Assembly: GCF_000347635.1 (NCBI RefSeq) | Contig: NC_020514.1 | Span: forward strand, 5,332,001-5,396,000 | Direction: 5' to 3' | From: Paraglaciecola psychrophila 170 | GTDB lineage: Bacteria > Pseudomonadota > Gammaproteobacteria > Enterobacterales > Alteromonadaceae | DNA length: 64,000 bases | Shown here: positions 37,086 through 45,758 of the stretch, piece by piece | How positions within the stretch are numbered: the first letter of the stretch is position 1 | Layout of the letters: every line of letters starts with the position of its first letter | The notes under the pieces: model-generated | The model's database searches: none | What the model saw: only the letters and a program-made list of their open reading frames with translations | What the model was told of the DNA's origin: nothing | Translations under genes and position numbers: made by a program

Positions 37086-39080
37086 TTAGCTTGTCACAAC
37101 AAAATTATATTGTGTTTGGATCTGCTCTAAATCAAGCAGTTTTCCTTGTTGGTTAACATTTCGATAAAGTGCTAAGTCACTGGGCGAGGTGTATCCGGCA
37201 ACCTGTTCAATATCATTGAGTCTGGCACCTTGCCTAGCCAAATACGTTAAATATGTATGCCGAAGAACGTCGAGCGATAGCTGTCCGGGGAAAGCAATCT
37301 GTGCATCATGGCCAATATTGACTAAAAGCTGCAAAAAGTCTTCGTTGCTTTTAATATTCGACCAAATTGTTGCTTCATCTTTTAATTTGTTGCATGTAAC
37401 TTGTAGTGCTTCAGCCAGTTCTTTCTGAATGTATATGTTGCGAGAAAATTGGCTATCTATCTGTAAAGTCGAATAATGTTGGCTGAAGTTTGTTTTTTCT
37501 ATTCCCCATAATTCGTTAATAGTTACACCACTCAATAGTAAACCTATTATTGCCTTGCCTTGGTTATTTGCGACAGAAAACAAAGCCTGACATTCGTATG
37601 TACTTAACAAACGCAGTGTTTGGGTTATGGGCGATAATTTAAGCGGATCTGCTGGCAATTCTGGTGTGGGCGTCGAAAGCTGCCCATGTTGGGCATAACT
37701 TAGGCTTGACGACCCAACATTGTTTGCTTGTCTGGGCATAACAACAAAATTATGAGGCGCAGCAGTAATGACTTTTTGCCTAACAATAAAGCTATACAAT
37801 AAAAGCGAAAATACGGCAGCAATAGTGGCAACAACTAGGCTCAATAAAGTATTGAATTGATAATTTGGTCCGATTGCGAAATCAGGTTCAAATGCCGGCT
37901 CAAGCAGGGTTATCTTGGCTTCAAAAGGTTTAGATACTTCTTGAGCTACCTGTTTATTTGTTATGATTAGAGCCTGAGATTGTAGCGCCTTCAATTCATT
38001 GTCTAACCTTTTATATTGCTCAAGCTTCTGACTAAAGCTTTGTGCTAATTGAACTTGCTGTACTAACATGGTGCTTAACTGCTTAGCTTTTCCATTAGCC
38101 GTGTTTAAGTCTCGTTGAGTATCTTGTATATACTTCAATTGGCTTGTTTGCATTTGCACTTTAAGCTGTTGCTCCAGTTGCTGTGCTTTTTTTTGTTGAG
38201 AGACAATAGTTGGGTCACGTTCCAAGTAGGCTTCAGTATACTTTTCTGATAAGGCTATTAATTTGGCACTGATATCTTGAAGGTTTATTTTTGTGTCATC
38301 TATTTGTGATTTATCATCTGGTCGAATAACCTCTTGGCCCCTTTCAATAGATTCAGTCAAGCTATCAAGTAATGCTTTGGCTTGAGCTTGATCTGCGACG
38401 GCTTGGTCAAGACTTTCCCCTAAGTTTTTGGTTTGACTTAAAACCCGATTTTCATCTCGTTCTAGCGATGTAATATTGTTTTCTAGGGCGAATAATTCTA
38501 AAGATTGCTGTTGATTGGCGATTTTATCTTCTAACAGTGCTAACTGTTCGCTTGAAACCTGTAACTCCACATTATTACTAACTTCAGTTTCAGACTCGAC
38601 TAACTGCAAATAGACTTTTGAGAGTACATCTAAAATTGGTTTAAGAACTTGTGGGTCATTGCCATTGGCTTTAAGTGAAAGAATACGGCTTGTTAGACTG
38701 GCTTCCACTGATAATGCCTGAAAAAGTGTTTGAACATCAATTATCAATCCCTGGCCTTGCTCTAACTCTTGGGAAACACGACTCAACACGCTATTACTTT
38801 TTAACCTTTGTTGATGCAGCGTAATTTGCTGCTGAGCCAAATCAGCGAACCCTTGGTCAGTTTTTGATTTATATGAAAAATGCAAAATAGATTGGCTTTG
38901 GTAAACCGGAGCTTGGCTCCATATCAAAGCATTGGTGATTATTAGCACCAACAAAAACATGCCTATTAAGACCTGCCATCTTCGCTTTTGAATCCGTTTG
39001 TGTTCCACGTCGGATGCATTTGTACCAACGCCAGAAAAGGGTTGATTTGGCATATAGTCTATTTTGTTATTAAATGACAT
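37086..39080 (-). CDS. Wzz/GumC-like protein with C-terminal tyrosine-recombinase-like domain
   Basis: A 664-aa protein. Residues 35-53 and about 411-432 are membrane helices; between them lie a Wzz-type beta region and a long coiled coil (residues 170-370), the layout of polysaccharide co-polymerases. In Wzc/BceF-type proteins a BY-kinase follows the second helix. Here residues 484-650 instead read like a phage-integrase catalytic fold: IIGLLLSGVTINELWGIE and LSLDVLRHTYLTYLARQGAR then VAGYTSPSDLALYRNV. The first Arg is replaced by Thr520, the HxxR His by Asp604 and the later His by Tyr630, but Arg607 and Tyr639 are kept, so recombination activity is unlikely. An adjacent Atl gene is 9 bases downstream. 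Confidence 0.8.
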   Translation of the reverse strand: MSFNNKIDYMPNQPFSGVGTNASDVEHKRIQKRRWQVLIGMFLLVLIITNALIWSQAPVYQSQSILHFSYKSKTDQGFADLAQQQITLHQQRLKSNSVLSRVSQELEQGQGLIIDVQTLFQALSVEASLTSRILSLKANGNDPQVLKPILDVLSKVYLQLVESETEVSNNVELQVSSEQLALLEDKIANQQQSLELFALENNITSLERDENRVLSQTKNLGESLDQAVADQAQAKALLDSLTESIERGQEVIRPDDKSQIDDTKINLQDISAKLIALSEKYTEAYLERDPTIVSQQKKAQQLEQQLKVQMQTSQLKYIQDTQRDLNTANGKAKQLSTMLVQQVQLAQSFSQKLEQYKRLDNELKALQSQALIITNKQVAQEVSKPFEAKITLLEPAFEPDFAIGPNYQFNTLLSLVVATIAAVFSLLLYSFIVRQKVITAAPHNFVVMPRQANNVGSSSLSYAQHGQLSTPTPELPADPLKLSPITQTLRLLSTYECQALFSVANNQGKAIIGLLLSGVTINELWGIEKTNFSQHYSTLQIDSQFSRNIYIQKELAEALQVTCNKLKDEATIWSNIKSNEDFLQLLVNIGHDAQIAFPGQLSLDVLRHTYLTYLARQGARLNDIEQVAGYTSPSDLALYRNVNQQGKLLDLEQIQTQYNFVVTS

Positions 39081-39276
39081 TAGAAACGCCCGAGGTAAAT
39101 AAACAGCTAACTAATTTAATCAAACAATTTCCGATGAGCATATAAGTCCATTTTGCTTTATATTTTATAGCTTAGGGAGGTCGACATCTAACACATACGA
39201 CCTTGGCTACCAAATTTACCAAGCCTGATCAAAAACACCAAGCATAAGTTACAGTGAGGCTAAAAAATTCAAGAAT

Positions 39277-39891
39277 ATGACGACTATAAAAACGAATAAA
39301 AGACAAATATGTGAAAAATGTGGTTACCCACAAAACACCTGCTTATGCGTTTGGGTAAATCCCATTACAGCGCCACTTAATATCATTATTTTACAGCATT
39401 CTAAAGAAGCAAAACATGCAAAAAATACAGTTAAGTTGTTAGCCTTAGGATTAAAAAAGATAACAGTGTTAGTGGGTGAAAAACCCGACGACTGGACAGA
39501 ATTAGCACAACATGTCGCTAAACAACCGCAAGATTACAGCTTATTTTATCCGCATGAACAAAGTACCTCAGTTGAATCTATTTCCTCACCAGAACTAAAA
39601 CAAAGGGTTTTCCCAGTTAATCACAATGTAATATTTATTGATGCATCATGGCGTAAAGCCCTGAAAATTTGGCACCTTAATCCTTGGTTACAGCAATGTA
39701 ATAACTGGCACTTTACTAATCCACCTGATAACCAGTACCACATTCGACACACATCTCAGCAAGATAGCCTATCGACGCTAGAGTCAGTAGCTTATGTACT
39801 TGAGCATACTCACAACATTGATTGTAGTCAGTTGCATGCTCTGTTCTCAAAAATGCAGCAGAAATGTTTCCTAGAAAACTACAAGCAATAA
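39277..39891 (+). CDS. DTW-domain protein (tRNA-uridine aminocarboxypropyltransferase-like)
   Basis: A 204-aa protein. The N-terminal Cys pairs (CEKCGYPQNTCLC) form a zinc-like knuckle, and the core has ILQHSKEAKHAKNT, FIDASWRKALKIWHLNPWL and DSLSTLESVAYVLE. The DTW/DGTW motif reads D-A-S-W. The family transfers an aminocarboxypropyl group from SAM to uridine in tRNA. Confidence 0.9.
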   Translation: MTTIKTNKRQICEKCGYPQNTCLCVWVNPITAPLNIIILQHSKEAKHAKNTVKLLALGLKKITVLVGEKPDDWTELAQHVAKQPQDYSLFYPHEQSTSVESISSPELKQRVFPVNHNVIFIDASWRKALKIWHLNPWLQQCNNWHFTNPPDNQYHIRHTSQQDSLSTLESVAYVLEHTHNIDCSQLHALFSKMQQKCFLENYKQ

Positions 39892-40000
39892 TATGATCGA
39901 TTAAAAGCGCTCGTTTTTTTGTAAATGATTTTTTAGGGTAGATTTAGGATTAGAAAAAAGCCATTTTGGCTATGCTAACTCATTTAAATGGAACATATTT

Positions 40001-40981
40001 ATGTCAGCTTCTTCAACTCGTCCACTATTTTCACGCTTTCCCGGAAATGTTATTGCTAGGCCACCATGTAGAATGACCAATGCCAATATGTATGGTTTTT
40101 TTGTGAAGGGTGATACATCTACGATACAAACTTATCTAGATGGAACCTTAAATATTGTGCCTGATAGTGGCAAAAATGATGTTCAGGACTCTAGTGATAA
40201 TTATAAATGTCTGTCGCCTTATGTATTACTCACTTTTACAGATATCCAAAACATAGCGTCATTGGCACCCGGTTTTGCCGAACAGGGGTCAATGCAAGAA
40301 ACAGATATTATAATCTGGTTACCGGTGGCCAAAATGCTTAAAGGTAAGGTTGATCATGTTTATTGGTATCCTGCATTTATCTGTGTAAACAATATTTATG
40401 CCTTAATAAACGGTATCAATACATGGGGCTACAATAAATATTTATGTGAATACACTATGCCTGATTTAGGTGCTGAACCGGATAAATTTTCAATTACAGT
40501 GGATGCTTTTCAACCTTTCAAACCTGAGACTAAAATGGCTGACCATTTACTCATGGAAGTCAAAAAAGTCAGTGATGGCCCTAGCAACAAAATCACAGGG
40601 TTTGTTGAATTAGTAAAAGAAGCATTTACCTTATTAAGTTCTGAAAAGTCTTTCTTTAATATGGATATTCACGCATTAAAACAACTGATTGATGGGTTCA
40701 AGGATCCACAAATGGATCAAATTTTATTTAAACAATTCCCTGATGGTGAAGGGATTAATGCTGTCTATCAAGGCGTTATGCACTCACCGTCAATTATCAA
40801 AAAAGTACATAGTGCACAGATTTACGGACACAGATATGACGTCACCCTGCATCAAGTTGACACGTTTAGACTGGACAAAGCGTTTGGTATTCCCCTTGGC
40901 ACTCAACGGGCATTATTGCCCTTTAATGTGGTAATGGATTTTGACCAAGAAGCGGCGTTTGCTTTAGCTGAAACCAATTAA
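40001..40981 (+). CDS. Acetoacetate-decarboxylase-like protein
   Basis: A 326-aa protein whose middle part (IIIWLPVAKMLKGKVDHVYW, YPAFICVNNIYALINGINTW and GYNKYLCEYTM) has the shape of the acetoacetate-decarboxylase fold, in which a Gly-x-x-K provides the Schiff-base lysine. The rest is unusually long for the family. It lies 46 bases upstream of a large FAD oxidoreductase and is probably expressed with it. The substrate is unknown; the pair looks like a small biosynthetic module. Confidence 0.65.
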   Translation: MSASSTRPLFSRFPGNVIARPPCRMTNANMYGFFVKGDTSTIQTYLDGTLNIVPDSGKNDVQDSSDNYKCLSPYVLLTFTDIQNIASLAPGFAEQGSMQETDIIIWLPVAKMLKGKVDHVYWYPAFICVNNIYALINGINTWGYNKYLCEYTMPDLGAEPDKFSITVDAFQPFKPETKMADHLLMEVKKVSDGPSNKITGFVELVKEAFTLLSSEKSFFNMDIHALKQLIDGFKDPQMDQILFKQFPDGEGINAVYQGVMHSPSIIKKVHSAQIYGHRYDVTLHQVDTFRLDKAFGIPLGTQRALLPFNVVMDFDQEAAFALAETN

Positions 40982-41027
40982 TCTGAGTTTGGGATAAATA
41001 AACCAGTTTTACTACTTTGAGACATCT

Positions 41028-43226
41028 ATGACTGATAAGAAAAAAATAGCGATTTTAGGTGGTGGCGTGTCTGCCATGACCGCAGCTTGTTATTTAACTG
41101 AAAAAGACAACTGGCAAAATCAATACGACATTACCGTTTATCAAATGGGCTGGCGCTTAGGTGGTAAAGGCGCCAGTGGCCGTAATGCAGAGTATGGGCA
41201 ACGTATAGAAGAACATGGCTTACATGTCTGGTTTGGTGCTTATGTTAATTCGTTTAAAACGTTGGAAAAGGTATATGCAGATTTAAATCGGCCAAGTGGG
41301 GCACCACTTGCCACATTCGATCAAGCACTTAAACCCCATAGTTTTATTGCGCTTGAAGAGAATATAGAGCAAAACTGGAAAACCTGGGGGATTGAATTCC
41401 CCCTTATTCCGGGTAATCCCGCAGATGGCAACCTTGATCCTACTTTCTGGGATCTGATTCAGTTAATTTACTATTGGCTGAAAAAATTCACCGAACAAAT
41501 GACCCATTTGCATGTACAAAAAACCAAGGCTGCAACCAAGGAGCATGACTGGTTTTCTCACGTTGTTGATGTATTAAAAACAAATACACATCATATTGAC
41601 GATGACATTCACGCCACACACCAGATGATGTGTTCTTTTATTGAAAAAATTACTCACCCTGTTCGTAAAGTCACAGATCAGCAAATGGTTGAGCAACATA
41701 TTAAACATCAAAACGCTTTATCTGGCTGGATCAATTGGTTAAAACAATGGATCGAACAAGAATTTGATCATTTATTAGATGAAGATGACAACCTAAGACA
41801 TTTATATATTGGCGCCGACTTAGCTATTACCAGTATCAAAGGCATTATCGAAGATGATGTGTACCAAAAAGGGTTTGGCTATCTAAATCAATGGGATCTT
41901 AGAGAGTGGCTGACAATACATGGCGCTAACTTCAAATATACGGTGAATTCAGCACCCATTCGAGGTTTTTATGATTTAGTGTTCGGTTACGAAAATGGTG
42001 ATTTTTCTAAGCCTAATCTTGAAGCAGGGGTCTCTATGCTGGCGATGCTGCGTATTGCACTGTGTTACCACGGTGGTGTGATGTGGAAAATGCAAGCTGG
42101 CATGGGCGATGTGATCTTTGCACCTATTTATGAGCTTCTGAAAAGACGTGGGGTGAAGTTTGAGTACTTCCATAAAGTTGATGAGCTTATTCCTAATCAG
42201 AGTAATGACCAAATTGAAAAAGTGCTCATTACCGAACAAGTTAAACTAAAAAGTGCAGATTACCACCCCTTTGTCGACGTAAATGGCCTGCCTTGCTGGC
42301 CTTCCAAGCCCAATTACAGCCAAATAGATGACACACAAGCCGCTCTTTTACAAAACAACAATATCAATTTAGAGTCTCACTGGAGCAACTGGCCAGACGT
42401 TTACAAGTCACATTTTGGCCAAACGCTGCCACAAAAAACCTTAACGTTAGGTGCAGATTTCGATCAGGTTATCTTTGGTATTTCTGTTGCAGGGTTAGAG
42501 CATATTTGTCCACAACTGTTAGCCAATGACACTAGGTTAAAAACCTGCAGTGAAAAAATTAAAACAGTCGCCACTCAGGCCTTTCAGGTATGGACAGATA
42601 TTGAATATTCAGAACTTGGTTTTGGTCGTAAACCGGAAGATGATGAAGAGCCAATTTTAAGTGGTTTTGTAGAGCCTTATGATACATGGGCAGCGATGAA
42701 TCAGTTATTGTGCCGTGAAGACTGGCCAAAAGACTGCGAGCCAAAAAATGTCGCCTATTTCTGTAGCGCTCAACCTATTAGTGAATATCCACCAGCGAGT
42801 GATCATAGTTTTCCAGTCCAATGCGCGCAACAGGCTAAAGATAACGCGACGGCATATCTAACGAATGACGTGCATCATTTGTGGCCAAACGTTGCCATAA
42901 AAGGCACATTCAATTGGTCAATTTTGACAGATATCTCGACTCAAGTAGGTGAGAAACGTTTTGATAGCCAATATTGGCGAAGTAATGTCGATCCTTCTGA
43001 GCGATATGTATTGTCAGTGAAAGATAGTAGTCAATATCGCCTAGCAACAAACAGTACACTCTATTCTAATTTATTCATCACTGGAGATTGGATCAGTACC
43101 GGTGTTAATGCGGGCTGTGTGGAAGCCGCCACTATGGCAGGCATGGAAACGTCGAGAGCCGTGTGCGGTTTTCCTGAGGTCATTAATGGTGAACATGGGT
43201 TTGAGCCTTATAAAAATAATCGGTAA
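41028..43226 (+). CDS. Large FAD-dependent amine-oxidase/desaturase-like oxidoreductase
   Basis: A 732-aa flavoprotein. The dinucleotide motif GGGVSAMTAACYLTE is at residues ~9-23, followed by the GG-motif WRLGGKGASGRN and HGLHVWFGAYVN, as in carotenoid-desaturase-like and amine-oxidase-family enzymes. The C-terminal flavin motif is NLFITGDWISTGVNAGCVEA. It is longer than phytoene desaturases because of a helical insert at ~120-290. Partner of the preceding acetoacetate-decarboxylase-like gene. The substrate is unknown. Confidence 0.82.
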   Translation: MTDKKKIAILGGGVSAMTAACYLTEKDNWQNQYDITVYQMGWRLGGKGASGRNAEYGQRIEEHGLHVWFGAYVNSFKTLEKVYADLNRPSGAPLATFDQALKPHSFIALEENIEQNWKTWGIEFPLIPGNPADGNLDPTFWDLIQLIYYWLKKFTEQMTHLHVQKTKAATKEHDWFSHVVDVLKTNTHHIDDDIHATHQMMCSFIEKITHPVRKVTDQQMVEQHIKHQNALSGWINWLKQWIEQEFDHLLDEDDNLRHLYIGADLAITSIKGIIEDDVYQKGFGYLNQWDLREWLTIHGANFKYTVNSAPIRGFYDLVFGYENGDFSKPNLEAGVSMLAMLRIALCYHGGVMWKMQAGMGDVIFAPIYELLKRRGVKFEYFHKVDELIPNQSNDQIEKVLITEQVKLKSADYHPFVDVNGLPCWPSKPNYSQIDDTQAALLQNNNINLESHWSNWPDVYKSHFGQTLPQKTLTLGADFDQVIFGISVAGLEHICPQLLANDTRLKTCSEKIKTVATQAFQVWTDIEYSELGFGRKPEDDEEPILSGFVEPYDTWAAMNQLLCREDWPKDCEPKNVAYFCSAQPISEYPPASDHSFPVQCAQQAKDNATAYLTNDVHHLWPNVAIKGTFNWSILTDISTQVGEKRFDSQYWRSNVDPSERYVLSVKDSSQYRLATNSTLYSNLFITGDWISTGVNAGCVEAATMAGMETSRAVCGFPEVINGEHGFEPYKNNR

Positions 43227-43234
43227 AACAACTG

Positions 43235-43278
43235 ACATTTGCTTGAAAAACAGGCAAGATGACGGCTTTTTTTTGGCT
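43235..43278 (+). terminator. Possible terminator after the FAD oxidoreductase gene
   Basis: Just after the stop, TTGCTTG and CAGGCAA can pair across an A-run (one G-T pair), and a nine-base segment later an eight-T run follows. A second option pairs CAAG with CTTG across the T-run. Either way it is a plausible weak terminator. Confidence 0.4.
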
Positions 43279-43383
43279 TGACTCACATACTTATAAACTA
43301 TTACTGCTAATGTGGGATAGTCGGTTTTAAATTGGCTGAGTCAAATACATAATTTCGATTAGACAAGCTTTAGTTAGCTTATT

Positions 43384-45708
43384 ATGAAATCGAAGGTTTG
43401 CGGTGCGGTATGGAAACCCGTAATTGTTAATGGGGTGACCTTGAAGTACCTGATTTTTTTACCTATCTGTTTTTTTACTATGTCGACAAATGCCGATAAC
43501 GCTGCCAGTTCATCATTGGCAGATAATATTGAGTTGATTGAAGTAAATGTACAAAAACGACCACAAGATATTCGTGATGTTGCCTTGTCTTTAAACCTTA
43601 TCGATGGCCAAACTATCATTGAGCGACAACTTAAAGACACAACAGCTCTATCAGCTATTGCGCCAAATTTTAAAATAACTCAGAACGCAGCTGAGGGTAC
43701 CCCACCAGCTTTGAATATTAGAGGTGTTGGCAGTGTAGATTACAATACCTCAACACAATCTCCTGTTGGGGTGTATTTAGACGGTGCTGCGGGGGCTTCT
43801 GCAAACTCTCAGTTGGTGAATCTGTTTGATGTGGAATCGGTCGAAATATTGCGCGGTCCACAAGGTACATTATTTGGCCGCAATACCACTGGGGGAGCAG
43901 TATTAATTAACTCAGTTAGTGCAAAAATGGATAATTCTGGTTATGTTAATCTGGGTTACGCGCAGCGCAACCACCTTTCAGCAGAAGGGGCAATTAATCG
44001 CCAATTAAATGCCGACATGGCCGCTCGCTTGGCCTTTAGCCATCAAGATTATAAATATTCAACTAACAACCTCTTACCTAATACTCCTCAAGCACAAATG
44101 CATCAGACACATGGGCGCTTATCTGTTTTAGGGCAGTGGCACAATTTAACCATCGATAGTAAAGTTTATCTCAGCAAATGGGATGGTGTTGTCAATCCGG
44201 TGGGCAGCATTGGGGTAATTAAGAGTTTCGATCCTGCTACTGGTTTACCTTCTTCATTTTGTTCGCCAGATGAAGCTGGCTCTGCAGTTTGTACCGATGC
44301 TTTTGGGTTTAATAATGGCTCAAATAATTTTCATGATGTTGCTGTTAATAATCATATCAGTGACAACAGCCCACATATAACAGACTCACATGGCATTAAT
44401 GTAAAAGTCCAATATGAACTAAATGAAAATAGTTACCTTGTTAGTTTGTCTAATTTTACGACTTTAGACAGAGATCATTATTTCAACAGTGATGGCAGCC
44501 CCGCTAGGCTAGGTGAAGGTAATCAAAATGTCAGCACAAACACATTCAGCCAAGAATTAAGACTTCACCATGAAATAGGCGATATATATCTGATAACTGG
44601 GCTGTTTTTTTTGAATGAAAAATTAAAACAGGATAGTCGCTTTGATTTGCTCAGAGATTTTCGCTCCGTTGAAGGCTTATTTAATAATGCGGTGACTTTT
44701 TTATATGACAATACAATTGAAATTCAGTCTTCGGCTTTGTTTGCCCACTTAGAGTATCCGTTATCTAAGCAAACAACGTTCACCGCAGGATTGCGATACA
44801 CCAATGAAAGCACTGACTATGATGCGATAGGTCAGGTTAATATTGCCACTTTTGCAAATGATCAAACTGGCTTGACGGTTCCAGGATGGGATATTTCTGA
44901 CAAAGTTAAGGATAACAACGTATCTGGAAAGTTAGCGATGTTGCACAAATTCAATGCCCAACATTCTGGGTTTGTCAGTTATTCTCGAGGATTTAAAAGT
45001 GGCGGTTACAATGGAGCACTTATAAGCTCTGCTGCAGAGGCACAAAATAATGATTATGGTGCAGAAACTATAAACGCTTATGAAATTGGCCTTCATAGTC
45101 AGTTAAGTCAATCAATTCGTCTGTATTCAGCCGCATTTTACTACGATTATCAAGACCAGCAAGTGTTTATGAATCAGTCTGCAATTACCCCAGGTGCACC
45201 CCCGCTGCAATTATTGAGTAACGTGGGTGAATCACTTATCTATGGTGCAGAGTTTGATTTGAGCGCACAACTGACGCCAGCCTTAGTAACTAAATTTTCA
45301 ATAGGTTATCTACCAGAGGCAAACCTGAAATCTTTTGTGGATGCATCTGGCGTTGAAATAAAAGATAATCGACTACCTTTCACATCTAAGTGGAATATTG
45401 CCGCACAGGCAAATTACGTAGTGGAGCTCAACTCGAGCCAATTAAACTTCCATATTGATGCTGATTATCAGTCAGAATTTTATTTTGATCAAAATCAAAA
45501 CCCCTTTGCTAACCAACAGAGTTACATTATTTGGAATACACGTGTGGCTTGGGAAAATGCTAATTGGACTTGGGGTGCTTGGGTTAAAAATTTAACAAAT
45601 GAAGAATATAGTCATCTGAAATTTGACTTAGTAAACCTATTTGGTATGTTGCAAGATTTTAAAGCTGAAGCGAGGCAAGTAGGCCTTGATGTGCGCTATG
45701 AGTTTTAG
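43384..45708 (+). CDS. TonB-dependent receptor
   Basis: A 774-aa outer-membrane receptor. A signal peptide (residues ~15-37) is followed by the plug domain (VNVQKRPQDIRDVALSLNLI, then RGVGSVDYNTSTQSPVGVYL and IEILRGPQGTLFGRNTTGG) and a 22-strand-type barrel ending VGLDVRYEF, the C-terminal Phe beta-signal. The plug wording is of the type typical for organic-nutrient receptors. It precedes a hybrid histidine kinase with a 50-base gap, and both proteins share a KVCG N-terminal start. Confidence 0.93.
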   Translation: MKSKVCGAVWKPVIVNGVTLKYLIFLPICFFTMSTNADNAASSSLADNIELIEVNVQKRPQDIRDVALSLNLIDGQTIIERQLKDTTALSAIAPNFKITQNAAEGTPPALNIRGVGSVDYNTSTQSPVGVYLDGAAGASANSQLVNLFDVESVEILRGPQGTLFGRNTTGGAVLINSVSAKMDNSGYVNLGYAQRNHLSAEGAINRQLNADMAARLAFSHQDYKYSTNNLLPNTPQAQMHQTHGRLSVLGQWHNLTIDSKVYLSKWDGVVNPVGSIGVIKSFDPATGLPSSFCSPDEAGSAVCTDAFGFNNGSNNFHDVAVNNHISDNSPHITDSHGINVKVQYELNENSYLVSLSNFTTLDRDHYFNSDGSPARLGEGNQNVSTNTFSQELRLHHEIGDIYLITGLFFLNEKLKQDSRFDLLRDFRSVEGLFNNAVTFLYDNTIEIQSSALFAHLEYPLSKQTTFTAGLRYTNESTDYDAIGQVNIATFANDQTGLTVPGWDISDKVKDNNVSGKLAMLHKFNAQHSGFVSYSRGFKSGGYNGALISSAAEAQNNDYGAETINAYEIGLHSQLSQSIRLYSAAFYYDYQDQQVFMNQSAITPGAPPLQLLSNVGESLIYGAEFDLSAQLTPALVTKFSIGYLPEANLKSFVDASGVEIKDNRLPFTSKWNIAAQANYVVELNSSQLNFHIDADYQSEFYFDQNQNPFANQQSYIIWNTRVAWENANWTWGAWVKNLTNEEYSHLKFDLVNLFGMLQDFKAEARQVGLDVRYEF

Positions 45709-45758
45709 AGTAGGTAATCAAACAACATCATCAAGTTTAGCCGTATATATTTTATAAA

